From the NCBI GenBank assembly GCA_022640915.1, contig JALCCT010000002.1, positions 62,001-126,000 on the forward strand: a stretch of DNA of 64,000 nt. Direction: 5' to 3'. Below, piece by piece: positions 33,602 through 42,021 of the stretch (within the stretch, counting starts at the first letter, position 1; each line of letters begins with the position of its first letter). A program made the position numbers and the translations under genes. The DNA comes from Bifidobacterium sp. Lineage in GTDB: Bacteria > Actinomycetota > Actinomycetes > Actinomycetales > Bifidobacteriaceae. The notes under the pieces are model-generated. The model did not search any database. It had not been told where the DNA came from and was given only the letters and a program-made list of their open reading frames with translations.

Positions 33602-34960
33602 CTACAGCACGCTCGCGGGATCAATCTTAGCAATGTCCGCGGCACCCAATACTTCGTTCGCATGCGTATATAATCTCGGAATGCGATTGCGCAAGCAGGT
33701 GAAGATCTCGTAGCTGATGGTGTCGGCGGCGCACGCCCAGTCGTCAGCTGTCGGTTCGATCAATCGTTCGCCGAGACCGGGCCCGAACAGTTCGACCGTA
33801 TCGCCCTCGTGGATGCCGAGTCGTGCGGCAGAACCATGCAGATCAAGAATGAACTGATCCATGCACACGCGCCCCGAGACGCGCATGAGCTTCGGCCCTG
33901 CAGTAGTCATGACGCGCACCGGGCCGCCGGGCTTAACGGTATGCTTGGCCCCGCGCTCGTCGAATCCAGAGGCCGAGCGGTGAATGCCGTCCGCGTAGCC
34001 CAGCGGCACGATGGCGGTGCTGGTCTCCCCCTCGGTAATATACGTGCGTCCGTAGGAAATGCCATGTCCGGCTTCCACGTCTTTGACCGTGCCCAACTGG
34101 GCTTGCAGGGTCATGGCTGGCGTCAACGCGTAATCCTGCGGAGTGCCCATCGCAGGGTCGGCCTCATAGCCGTACAGCCCAATGCCCGGGCGGGTCAGTT
34201 CGAAATGAATCTCGGGACGGGTCAGCGTGGCGGCCGTGTTCGCCAGGTGCCGGATCTCCGGCGCGATGCCCGCGACGCTCATGCGACGCTCGAAATCATG
34301 GAAGTGCGCGATCTGACGGTCCGTGGAGTCCACGAATTCAGGGACGTTCGGCGCATCGGCCACAGCGAGATGGCTCCACAGCCCGACGATATGCAGCGCG
34401 CCCTCCTTGGCCAAAGGAACCAGTGCTTGTAAAGCCGCGTCGAAGCCTTGCTCGGTGAAACCGTTGCGCCCGAAGCCCGTGTCCACTTTGATGTGCACGC
34501 GAGCCGAGCGGCCCAGCTGCCGGGCCGCATCGGCCAGCGCGTCGATGCCGGCCAGCGAACCGAGCGAAATATCAATATCGTTGGCGATCAGCTCGTCGAA
34601 AGGCACTGCCAAGCCGTTGTAGACCCAGGTGAGAATATGGCAGCGATTCGGCCCGATGCCTGCCTTGCGCAGAGTCAGCGCCTCATGCGATTGCGCCGTG
34701 CCAAGCCATGTGGCGCCTCCTGCCAGCGCTGCGAGCGCCGCAGGGATCAGCCCATGTCCGTAGGCATCGGCCTTGACCACGCCCATCACCGCCGTATCGG
34801 ATTTCGGCCCGCCCACCACATCGACGAGATGGCGCATATTGTCGCGCAATGTAGCCAAGTCGACGATCGCCTGTCCCGGGTATCGCCGCAACGCAGCCTC
34901 GTAATTCAATTCGCCTTGGAGAGAGGAGAAATGCGGCAATCCGCATGCGTTCGCAGTCAT
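33602..34960 (-). CDS. alr: Alanine racemase
   Basis: The PLP enzyme interconverts L- and D-alanine, supplying D-Ala for peptidoglycan. The ~452-residue protein carries AIVDLATLRDNM, the PLP-lysine motif VMGVVKADAYGHG (K63), the phosphate-binding RLANTAATL-like region, the C-domain ALTPAMTLQAQLG, GISYGRTY and the substrate residues near RVSGRVCMDQF. The start is uncertain: ATG 34960 lies close to the family core; a longer frame to 35047 overlaps the GNAT gene by 53 nt. It is likely transcribed with the upstream GNAT gene, and probably supplies the same D-amino-acid network as the pxp island. Confidence 0.94.
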   Translation of the reverse strand: MTANACGLPHFSSLQGELNYEAALRRYPGQAIVDLATLRDNMRHLVDVVGGPKSDTAVMGVVKADAYGHGLIPAALAALAGGATWLGTAQSHEALTLRKAGIGPNRCHILTWVYNGLAVPFDELIANDIDISLGSLAGIDALADAARQLGRSARVHIKVDTGFGRNGFTEQGFDAALQALVPLAKEGALHIVGLWSHLAVADAPNVPEFVDSTDRQIAHFHDFERRMSVAGIAPEIRHLANTAATLTRPEIHFELTRPGIGLYGYEADPAMGTPQDYALTPAMTLQAQLGTVKDVEAGHGISYGRTYITEGETSTAIVPLGYADGIHRSASGFDERGAKHTVKPGGPVRVMTTAGPKLMRVSGRVCMDQFILDLHGSAARLGIHEGDTVELFGPGLGERLIEPTADDWACAADTISYEIFTCLRNRIPRLYTHANEVLGAADIAKIDPASVL

Positions 34961-34994
34961 GGCTTCATTGTGACTCGCGTCGCAGACGAACCGG

Positions 34995-35564
34995 TTACCG
35001 ATTGTGGCGCTGGTAAGCGATGCGAGTCTTGTCTGTTTCGCGGTCAAGCAATGAGATCAGCCCGCACCGGACGAAGCCGCTGCGCTCAATGACGTGCTGC
35101 ATGGCCATGTTATTGGGATGTGTATCGATGCGCACGTTGCCGTACTGTTCCACCGCCCACTTGAGGCAGTCATAAGCGACGCGCGCAACCAGACCTGATG
35201 AAGCGATGCGATGGATGGTCACATATGGGTCGTCATCGAGCCAGTTGCCGTCGATCTCGCGGTAGGTCGGATCGTCACCCGGGCACAGAACGAATTGGGC
35301 GAGGATACGTTCTTGCGCAATTCCATCGCCTGTGCTGCCCTCGGCCCCGGCTTCATTGCTGGCTTCATTATCGACCAGCAGCATCGTGCGGCCTGCGGCA
35401 ATGTCCCGGCGCACCGTGTCCGCAAGCGGGAACGAGTCACCCCACTGGGTCGGGTTGCCATTCTTTGCCATGAGCGCACGGGCATGGGCATAAATACGCT
35501 GGATTTGCTCGTAATCGCACGCAATCGCCTGGCGAAAATGCCGTGAAGACACCGAATTGCCCAT
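34995..35564 (-). CDS. GNAT acetyltransferase
   Basis: This ~190-residue acetyltransferase has the N-terminal FRQAIACDYEQIQRIYAHAR strand-helix and the family-typical IHRIASSGLVARVAYDCLKWAVEQYGN, with the acetyl-CoA loop reduced to SSGLVARVA. The C-terminus NNMAMQHVIERSGFVRCGL is the usual GNAT 'N...L...GF' tail. The substrate is unknown. I prefer ATG 35564 (MGNSVSS) over 35591. It ends just before the alr start and the pair is probably one transcription unit. Confidence 0.82.
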   Translation of the reverse strand: MGNSVSSRHFRQAIACDYEQIQRIYAHARALMAKNGNPTQWGDSFPLADTVRRDIAAGRTMLLVDNEASNEAGAEGSTGDGIAQERILAQFVLCPGDDPTYREIDGNWLDDDPYVTIHRIASSGLVARVAYDCLKWAVEQYGNVRIDTHPNNMAMQHVIERSGFVRCGLISLLDRETDKTRIAYQRHNR

Positions 35565-35591
35565 ACCGCACCGCCTTGAGCCAAATACCAA

Positions 35592-35812
35592 TCAATACTG
35601 CCAAGAATAGGCTGTTAGATTATCATGCCGACATCACATCGTGCCTTCGCAGGCGCAATCAGCTATTCGCCTCGGAACCGCTCTTCGGCAACTTTCCAGC
35701 ACACATTGTCTGCTATTCCCCTTATGTGAGGCGTTACTTTAGTGCTGCGAATGCAACGCATCGATAACGCCTCACACAAACGAGATACGACTCGGCTGCA
35801 GACCGCCTTGTC
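35592..35812. other. Intergenic region between GNAT and luxS genes
   Basis: About 220 bases without a supported gene. Both neighbours are on the minus strand, so it should hold the luxS terminator and the GNAT promoter. No hairpin with a U-tract is evident. Confidence 0.3.
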
Positions 35813-36325
35813 TCACACCACCTTGCGCACGAAGGCGTCGGAGCTGATGCCTTTGGCGAGGATGTCCTTGCACCACTCCTTGGCGGTGAACAAGCTGTGG
35901 TCGCGGTAGTTGCCGCAGCTCTCGATCGTGGTGGCTGGCACATCCTCCCATGTGGCTTTGAACGCAATGAATTCCAAGGATTCCTTGAGCGCCTTGGCTA
36001 CCTCCACGGTAGAGTGTTCGCCCCAGGTCAGCAGGTGGAATCCGGTGCGGCAGCCGAAGGGCGAGCAGTCGATGTAGCCCGGGATGCGTTCGCGCAGCAG
36101 CACGGCGAGCGTGTGCTCGATGGTATGCAAGCCGCCCGTGGGGATGGCATTTTCGTTGGGTTGCACGAGGCGCAAGTCATAGTTGGAGATGACGTCGCCG
36201 TTCGGGCCAGTCTCGGTTTCGATGAAACGCACGTACGGCGCCTTCACCTTGGTGTGATCGAGCTGGAAACTCTCCGGCTTGGCGTTCTTCGTTTCGACTC
36301 TTGTGGTTGCTGTCTCTGTGGGCAT
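35813..36325 (-). CDS. luxS: S-ribosylhomocysteine lyase
   Basis: LuxS splits S-ribosylhomocysteine into homocysteine and DPD, the precursor of the signal AI-2, in the activated-methyl cycle. The 170-residue length fits. The metal motif [11 protein letters not shown] (H67, E70, H71), the catalytic cysteine region [13 protein letters not shown] and the third metal ligand in [12 protein letters not shown] are intact. ATG 36325 has GGAGG 4-5 nt upstream; the frame runs on to 36424 without similarity. Homocysteine made here can feed the metB/CBS pair at 40.6-43.3 kb. Confidence 0.96.
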   Translation of the reverse strand: MPTETATTRVETKNAKPESFQLDHTKVKAPYVRFIETETGPNGDVISNYDLRLVQPNENAIPTGGLHTIEHTLAVLLRERIPGYIDCSPFGCRTGFHLLTWGEHSTVEVAKALKESLEFIAFKATWEDVPATTIESCGNYRDHSLFTAKEWCKDILAKGISSDAFVRKVV

Positions 36326-36609
36326 GATTCCTCCGTTCGTATGTGGTTCGTACATGTTGCGGCGTCCGATTCCCCCCGCAATTGGCCGCGTGGAAAGTCC
36401 GCCGTTATTCGCCACTATGAGCATCCTACGCCGTGCAAGGTTTCCGCTGACGCCAGTTTGCGCTCAGCAACGACAGCAAAACTTCTGACCGAGCAGATAT
36501 GCAAATAATGGCCCGCCGCTGGGCAGTTCGCCGGAAGATTCCGGCCGCTTGACGCGCTCATGTGACGAGAGCAGCAGGTGACATCACCGCTCGAAATCGA
36601 CACGGTGCC

Positions 36610-37911
36610 TCAGGATTGGGTTTTCGCCGCGGGACGCACGTTGACGAGCGAACGAACGACAGCGAGAAATACAAGACAGCCCAGCATCGATATGACAAGG
36701 AGCAGCTGTCGCCGGTCGGCGAACAGCCAGCCGATCCACGATCCGGCAGCGCTCGCACAGGCATAGGCGAATCGCGCATAACCGGTGAATCGCGCCAGTC
36801 CATGGTCGCGCATGAGCAGCTGACGAGAGAGTATCACCGGCTGCACCATGATCGCCCGGCCCAAAGAGGTGATCAGCATGCCTGCGAGGATGGCATAGAG
36901 CATGGGCGCCAATTGCACGGCGAGCCCGCAAGCAGTCAGCCCTATGCCCAGCACGGCGGCGTTGCGCATAGTCAGATGGCGCGAGATACCGGCGAACATG
37001 AACGACCCGGCCACGCCTCCGACTCCGAAGAACGCGTATGCCATCGACATCGAAGGCTTGCCGAACTGCCGTCCAAGCCCAAGGATCGAATACGAGATCC
37101 ACACTGCCGGGATGAACGCCAGCATGCCGGAGCTCACCAGCAGGCTGATTTGCCTGAGCATTGAAACATCTGGGCTCGCGGCTGAGGAGGGCGCCTCCTG
37201 GCGTTGTGCTGTCGTATCTTCCTGGCTCTGCAATGTAGCATCGGCCGATGCCACGGAATCATTCTCATTCGGCTCCGCCGACGCCGCCGACGCCATTGCA
37301 TGAGCCTGTTTCTCCTTATCGACATCGCGGTTGATCACATGACGGGTCGCGAATCTCGTAGCCGCGCAAGCCAAGGAGGCCGCCGCGGAGAAGAAGAGCA
37401 GGATCTGCAATGAGAACGCCGCCAAAGCAGCCCCTAGCGTGCCGCCGACGAGCGAACCGGTCAGGCTCGCCACGATGGCTATCAAGCTGCTGTAGCGTAT
37501 GAGCATGTCATCGTCGCCATCGGCGGCGTCGACTTGGAATACTTCGCCGGCGACATCGATGACCTGACCGGTCACCAGCAGCGAGCACGCCAACGCGAGC
37601 AGCAGCCATTTCCAGCAGCCCAGGCTTTCGGGCACCAGCCCGACTCCCAAACACAGAACGCCCTCCAGTCCTTCGGCGAATGCGAGGGAATTGAAGGAGC
37701 CGCAACGATCGACCACATAGCCGGCAATCGGGGACATGAAATCACTCACGGTGCCGAACGTCGAGCGGAAAGCGACCACCCACGTGGGCAGCCCTGCGAT
37801 CAGCACCGCCGGCACCCAGCCGCCCTCGAAGGCCGCATTGCCCAGATTCGAAAACACAAAACCGAGCATCAGCCATCGGAACGCCGGCTGCAGCGCCATG
37901 AACCTCTTCAC
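36610..37911 (-). CDS. MFS transporter
   Basis: A ~433-residue major facilitator with about twelve predicted membrane spans. The A/B-loop GxxxDRxG-like element appears as GYVVDRCGSFNSL, typical of the superfamily. A large hydrophilic central loop (roughly residues 205-260; Ala/Ser/Glu-rich) separates the two six-span halves. The substrate is unknown; the sequence fits drug/sugar efflux groups loosely. I chose GTG 37911 because GGGAG stands ~6 nt upstream; ATG 37899 is an alternative. It lies between luxS and recQ, all on the minus strand. Confidence 0.85.
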   Translation of the reverse strand: MKRFMALQPAFRWLMLGFVFSNLGNAAFEGGWVPAVLIAGLPTWVVAFRSTFGTVSDFMSPIAGYVVDRCGSFNSLAFAEGLEGVLCLGVGLVPESLGCWKWLLLALACSLLVTGQVIDVAGEVFQVDAADGDDDMLIRYSSLIAIVASLTGSLVGGTLGAALAAFSLQILLFFSAAASLACAATRFATRHVINRDVDKEKQAHAMASAASAEPNENDSVASADATLQSQEDTTAQRQEAPSSAASPDVSMLRQISLLVSSGMLAFIPAVWISYSILGLGRQFGKPSMSMAYAFFGVGGVAGSFMFAGISRHLTMRNAAVLGIGLTACGLAVQLAPMLYAILAGMLITSLGRAIMVQPVILSRQLLMRDHGLARFTGYARFAYACASAAGSWIGWLFADRRQLLLVISMLGCLVFLAVVRSLVNVRPAAKTQS

Positions 37912-38229
37912 TTGTCTCTCCCCTAACTTACGCCGCCGATGCGCAATTCGAAGACGGATCATTGAAGCAGCCCCCGCTATGTCGCCACATCGTATGGTGC
38001 CGTATTACGAGGCTTCCTATTGTTGGCCGTGATCGGTTCCCTTTTCAACCGCAAGACATTGTAAGTCATATTCATTGCGTCGAGCTCTGGCCGTTTCTGG
38101 CCGAAGTTGCTGGGCAATCGAAGGCACTGAGCGACCAGTCACCAGTGAAGGTTGACATCATCACACATTCACAGGCAGGCCCCGTCGCATCAATATCTCG
38201 TCGTGGAGACCTCTTTGATCCTGACAGTC
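37912..38229. other. Intergenic region between MFS and recQ genes
   Basis: About 320 bases with no supported gene. It should contain the recQ terminator and the MFS promoter (both minus strand). A TTGACA at 38154 (plus strand) has no partner -10. Confidence 0.3.
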
Positions 38230-40365
38230 CTACGCGTTGAATGAGCGGATGGCTTCCATGAAGCGTTTGCCGTAGAGGTTGAGCTTGTTCTCCCCCACGC
38301 CGTTGACCGCGAGGAACTGCGCATTGGTCATCGGGCGAATACGCGTCATATCGCGCAGGGTCTTGTCGGAGAAGACGATGTAGGGCGGCTTGCCTATTTC
38401 ACGAGCGATGTCGCGGCGCAGAACCCGCAGCCGTTCGAACAGCGGCTCGTCGACTTCGGTATCCATGCTGGCATCCGAGCCAAGCGTATGTCCGGACCGC
38501 AGCTGACCGGTTCGCCCGCCAACCGCAGCAGGCCGCTCGATGCGTTTGATTTCGTAATGAAAATCGCTGCCGGCCGTCACAGCAGCTCGTGGCCCGAAAT
38601 GCACGACAGGCAGCCGCCCCTCGGACACGGTCAGAAAGCCGTCGGTGGTCATCTGATTGAGCACATCGCGCACGCGGGCTTGCGGCACTTGGTCAAGCGC
38701 ACCGTAGCTTGGGCAGGCATCGAGGTGCCGAGCGAGAAGATCCTGGGTTTTCGAGCCGCGCAACACGGCCACGATCTTGCCCATGCCGAAGTTCTGATTG
38801 AGATCATGCACACACCGACTGATCGAGCGCGCGATGTCGGTGACGTCGATGGTGGCAAAGGTGCTCAGGCAGTTGGCGCAGTTGCCACAGCCGCGGGGCT
38901 TGGCAGGCGTTGCACTGGCGCCCGCGACGGATTGTTTCACCGGATCCGAATCTCTGAGCCCAGATTTCATCACACCAGATTCATCAGCAGCGGTGCCAGC
39001 GGCATTATTGGCCACATCCACAGCCCGCAAGCCGGTCTTGCCCGTTGCAGTGACTGCATCGGCAATGGCGCCGGAAGTCGGATCGGCAAAATAGCGCGTC
39101 ATATAGGCATGCAGGCATTCGGTCGTGCGGCAGTAGCCGATCATTGCGTCAAGCAACCGACGTTTGCTCAGCCGCACGACTTCGCGCTCGTCCTCGCTCA
39201 TGCGGTCGTTTTGCGAATCCATGTCGAGCAGACGGCGACGCGTGACGATATCGCTGTCGTTCCACAGCAGCGTGCAGCGGCCCGGTTCGCCGTCGCGCCC
39301 GGCGCGGCCCGCCTCTTGGTAGTAGGCCTCAATGCTTTCGGGCATGTTGTGGTGGATGACGTAGCGCACATTGGATTTGTCGATGCCCATGCCAAAGGCG
39401 TTCGTGGCCACGACGACGGGCGCGGCATCGGTGACGAAGGCGCGCTGGGCGTCATTGCGGTTCTGCGCCGACATGCCGCCGTGGTAGGCGACCGCCGACA
39501 CGCCGCGCTCCGCCAGCAGCCCCGCGAGCGCCTCGGTCTCCTTGCGCGTGGCGCAGTAGACGATGCCGGACTCGTCCGCATGGTCGATGACGTAGTTCGC
39601 AATCCAGACGTTCTTGGCGTTCGTCGGCTTGCGCAGAATATCGAAGAACAGGTTCGGCCGGTCGAAGCCGGTCACCGTAACCTGCGGGTGCTGTAAGTTC
39701 AGCAGCGCGACGATATCGTGCCGCACGCGCTGCGTGGCGGTCGCGGTGAATGCGGCCACAGTCGGGCGACTCGGCAAAGCGGCGATGAATTCGCCGATGC
39801 CCAGATACGACGATCTAAAATCCTGGCCCCATTGCGAGACGCAATGCGCCTCGTCCACGGTGATCAGCGAAATCCGCACTCGTGCTGCGAAAGAGCGCAT
39901 CCGCTCGGTTTCCAGGCGTTCCGGCGCAACGTAGAGCAGCTTCACGTCGCCGCGCGCCGCTTGGGCGAGCACCATGCCCTGCTCGTCCATACCCTGCGTG
40001 GTGTTGATGTATGCCGCCGGAATGCCGAGGTCGTTCAGGGCGTCGACCTGATCGCGCATCAGGGAGATCAGCGGCGAGATGACGATGGTCAGACCCGGCA
40101 GCAGCGTAGCAGGAATCTGGTAGCAGATCGACTTGCCTGCGCCGGTGGGCATGACGCCCAGCACGTCACGCCCGGCAAGAATCGCATCGACCAATCCCGC
40201 CTGCCCGGTGCGGAACGAGTCGTAGCCGAAATACCGGTGCAGCGCCTCGAGCGCCGCCTGCTGAGCTGCGGCGTGGTCCGGCCTGGTCTCGCGCGATTGA
40301 GCGCACGGCGATTCGATATGCCGCGGCTCGGCTGCAAGAGACTCAGTTGGATACGACGGTGCCAT
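38230..40365 (-). CDS. recQ: ATP-dependent DNA helicase RecQ
   Basis: The 3'-5' helicase of recombination and replication-fork repair, 711 residues. Helicase motifs: VMPTGAGKSICYQIP (Walker A), TVDEAHCVSQWGQDFR (Walker B/DEAH and the RecQ loop), AFTATATQRV and ATNAFGMGIDKSNVR...EAGRAGRDGEP. The RQC zinc cluster is split: CRTTECLHAYMTRYFAD is separated from CGNCANC by an ~62-residue Ala/Thr-rich insertion (E. coli RecQ has ~6). A winged-helix and an HRDC domain (DEPLFERLRVLRRDIA...NAQFLAVNGVGENKL) follow. GGAGG lies only 1 nt before ATG 40365. Confidence 0.96.
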   Translation of the reverse strand: MAPSYPTESLAAEPRHIESPCAQSRETRPDHAAAQQAALEALHRYFGYDSFRTGQAGLVDAILAGRDVLGVMPTGAGKSICYQIPATLLPGLTIVISPLISLMRDQVDALNDLGIPAAYINTTQGMDEQGMVLAQAARGDVKLLYVAPERLETERMRSFAARVRISLITVDEAHCVSQWGQDFRSSYLGIGEFIAALPSRPTVAAFTATATQRVRHDIVALLNLQHPQVTVTGFDRPNLFFDILRKPTNAKNVWIANYVIDHADESGIVYCATRKETEALAGLLAERGVSAVAYHGGMSAQNRNDAQRAFVTDAAPVVVATNAFGMGIDKSNVRYVIHHNMPESIEAYYQEAGRAGRDGEPGRCTLLWNDSDIVTRRRLLDMDSQNDRMSEDEREVVRLSKRRLLDAMIGYCRTTECLHAYMTRYFADPTSGAIADAVTATGKTGLRAVDVANNAAGTAADESGVMKSGLRDSDPVKQSVAGASATPAKPRGCGNCANCLSTFATIDVTDIARSISRCVHDLNQNFGMGKIVAVLRGSKTQDLLARHLDACPSYGALDQVPQARVRDVLNQMTTDGFLTVSEGRLPVVHFGPRAAVTAGSDFHYEIKRIERPAAVGGRTGQLRSGHTLGSDASMDTEVDEPLFERLRVLRRDIAREIGKPPYIVFSDKTLRDMTRIRPMTNAQFLAVNGVGENKLNLYGKRFMEAIRSFNA

Positions 40366-40465
40366 ACCTCCGAGTCTATAGCTGCGTGCTTATTTCGCCA
40401 CGAATAGCCTTGTCGAATCGGACACAAATCTCACGCGAATCGCGGGTTCCAACAATCAGTAGTTC

Positions 40466-40582
40466 TCAGCGCACGTTATTCGGCACGTTCGCCAAGGACG
40501 TACCGGAAAGCGTACGATGCCCATGAGTCAGCGCACGTTTCCCGACATCTGAAACCTTTTCGATATGGAAAACGTACGCTGA
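40466..40582. repeat. Direct and inverted repeats between recQ and metB
   Basis: TCAGCGCACGTT occurs at 40466-40477 and again, as TCAGCGCACGTTT, at 40528-40540. The second copy pairs with GGAAAACGTACGCTGA (40567-40582) to form a ~15-bp hairpin 44 nt after the metB stop. CGTAC/GTACG (40499-40515) is a further palindrome between them. Terminator of metB plus possible operator copies. Confidence 0.5.
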
Positions 40583-40625
40583 GCGCGAAGCAGTCCAATA
40601 TTCTGCCGCACTATGGCCAGCAGCA

Positions 40626-41801
40626 CTACTGCGCAATCGCCGCGAAGGCCTGATCGAGGTCGGCGATGAGATCGTCCACGCCTTCGATGCCGACCGACAG
40701 GCGCACCAGATTGTCGGGCACCTCCAAGGTCGTGCCGGAAACCGAGGAGTGCGTCATGGCGGCAGGATGTTCGATGAGCGATTCGACCCCGCCCAGCGAC
40801 TCAGCGAGCGTGAAGATCTTCGTCGCGCCGACGAAGGCTCGTACGGCTTCTCCCCCGGCGGCGAGCTGAATGGAAAGCATACCGCCGAAGCCGCCGTGCA
40901 TCTGGCGCGCTGCGATATCGTGGCCCGGATGGCTTTTTAGCCCCGGGTACCATACCTGCTCCACTTCGCTGTGCCGCTCAAGCCACTGCGCGATGGCCAG
41001 CGCGTTTTTGCTGTGCTGCTTGACGCGCAGCGCAAGCGTCTTGAGTCCGCGAATCTCAAGCCATACATCGAAGGGCGAAGGCACTGCGCCCGCCGCGTTC
41101 TGCAGGAAAGCAACCTTCTCAGCCATGTCGTCGTCGTCCACGAGCACCGCGCCGCCGACCACATCGGAGTGGCCGCCGATGTACTTCGTGGTCGAATACA
41201 CCACCGCGTCGGCGCCATCCTGCAGCGGGTGCTGCAGCACCGGCGAGGCGAAGGTGTTGTCGACCACGATCTTGGTGCCGCGTGCATGCGCGAGCGCCGC
41301 CGTGGCCGCGATGTCGGTGATGCTCAGCAGCGGGTTGCTCGGCGTCTCGACCCACACGTAAGCGTATTGACGCTGTGCCAATGCCGCGCTGAGCGCCGTG
41401 GGATCGGTGATGTCGACGACGTCAAGCGTGACGTCCCATGGCACGAACACTTGAGACAGCAGCCGGTAGGTGCCGCCGTAGACATCATTGCCAAGCAGGA
41501 TCGCGTCGCCGGGTCGGATGGTCGCACGCAGCAGCACATCGATGGCGGCCAGTCCGGAGGCGAAGGATATCGCATGCTTCGCGCCTTCCACTGCCGCCAG
41601 CTGCTTGTCAAAAGAGGTTCTTGTGGGGTTGACGGACCGGCTGTAGTCGTAGCCGCCGCGCAGGCCGCCGACACCATCCTGCTTGAAGGTCGAAGTCATG
41701 TAGATCGGCGTGGAGACCGCGCCTGTTGTGGGGTCTGGCTCCTGGCCTGCGTGGATGGCGCGGGTGGAGAGGGCGGCGGTGGCGATGTTCTCGGTGGTCA
41801 T
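40626..41801 (-). CDS. metB: Cystathionine gamma-synthase / gamma-lyase family enzyme
   Basis: The 391-residue PLP enzyme is of the Cys/Met-metabolism family. It has GYDYSRSVNPTR near residue 50, the PLP lysine in VYSTTKYIGGHSDVVGG (~K205) and GGVESLIEHPAAMTHS near the C-terminus. Gamma-synthase (forward) and gamma-lyase (reverse) cannot be told apart by motif alone. Pairing with a cystathionine beta-synthase-like gene upstream favours reverse transsulphuration (homocysteine to cysteine) or a bifunctional role. ATG 41801 has AAGGAG 9 nt upstream. A tandem-repeat-like stretch lies further upstream (41840-41875). Confidence 0.92.
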   Translation of the reverse strand: MTTENIATAALSTRAIHAGQEPDPTTGAVSTPIYMTSTFKQDGVGGLRGGYDYSRSVNPTRTSFDKQLAAVEGAKHAISFASGLAAIDVLLRATIRPGDAILLGNDVYGGTYRLLSQVFVPWDVTLDVVDITDPTALSAALAQRQYAYVWVETPSNPLLSITDIAATAALAHARGTKIVVDNTFASPVLQHPLQDGADAVVYSTTKYIGGHSDVVGGAVLVDDDDMAEKVAFLQNAAGAVPSPFDVWLEIRGLKTLALRVKQHSKNALAIAQWLERHSEVEQVWYPGLKSHPGHDIAARQMHGGFGGMLSIQLAAGGEAVRAFVGATKIFTLAESLGGVESLIEHPAAMTHSSVSGTTLEVPDNLVRLSVGIEGVDDLIADLDQAFAAIAQ

Positions 41802-42021
41802 TGTTGATTGCTCCTTATTGATATGAATATGTGTAGTTGCGTGTTTGCGTGTTTGTGCGATTATGCGATTATCTGACTGTTTGATGCATGGCTTGCATGC
41901 TTACTTGCCACGAGCGCCAAGCTCTGCAGAAGACGGACATCGCCGAAGTCCGTCGGCTCGATCGGCGACGCAGCGCCACAGCAAACGCCGCAGCAAGTGC
42001 CGCAACAGCCCGACGCTGCGC
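41802..42021 (-). other. metB-cbs intergenic region with short tandem repeats
   Basis: The metB side holds tandem octamers on the minus strand (ATAATCGC twice and CAAACACG twice, roughly 41838-41875). The cbs side holds the stem GACGGAC (41933-41939)/GTCCGTC (41949-41955), a possible terminator. No gene was found. Confidence 0.4.
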
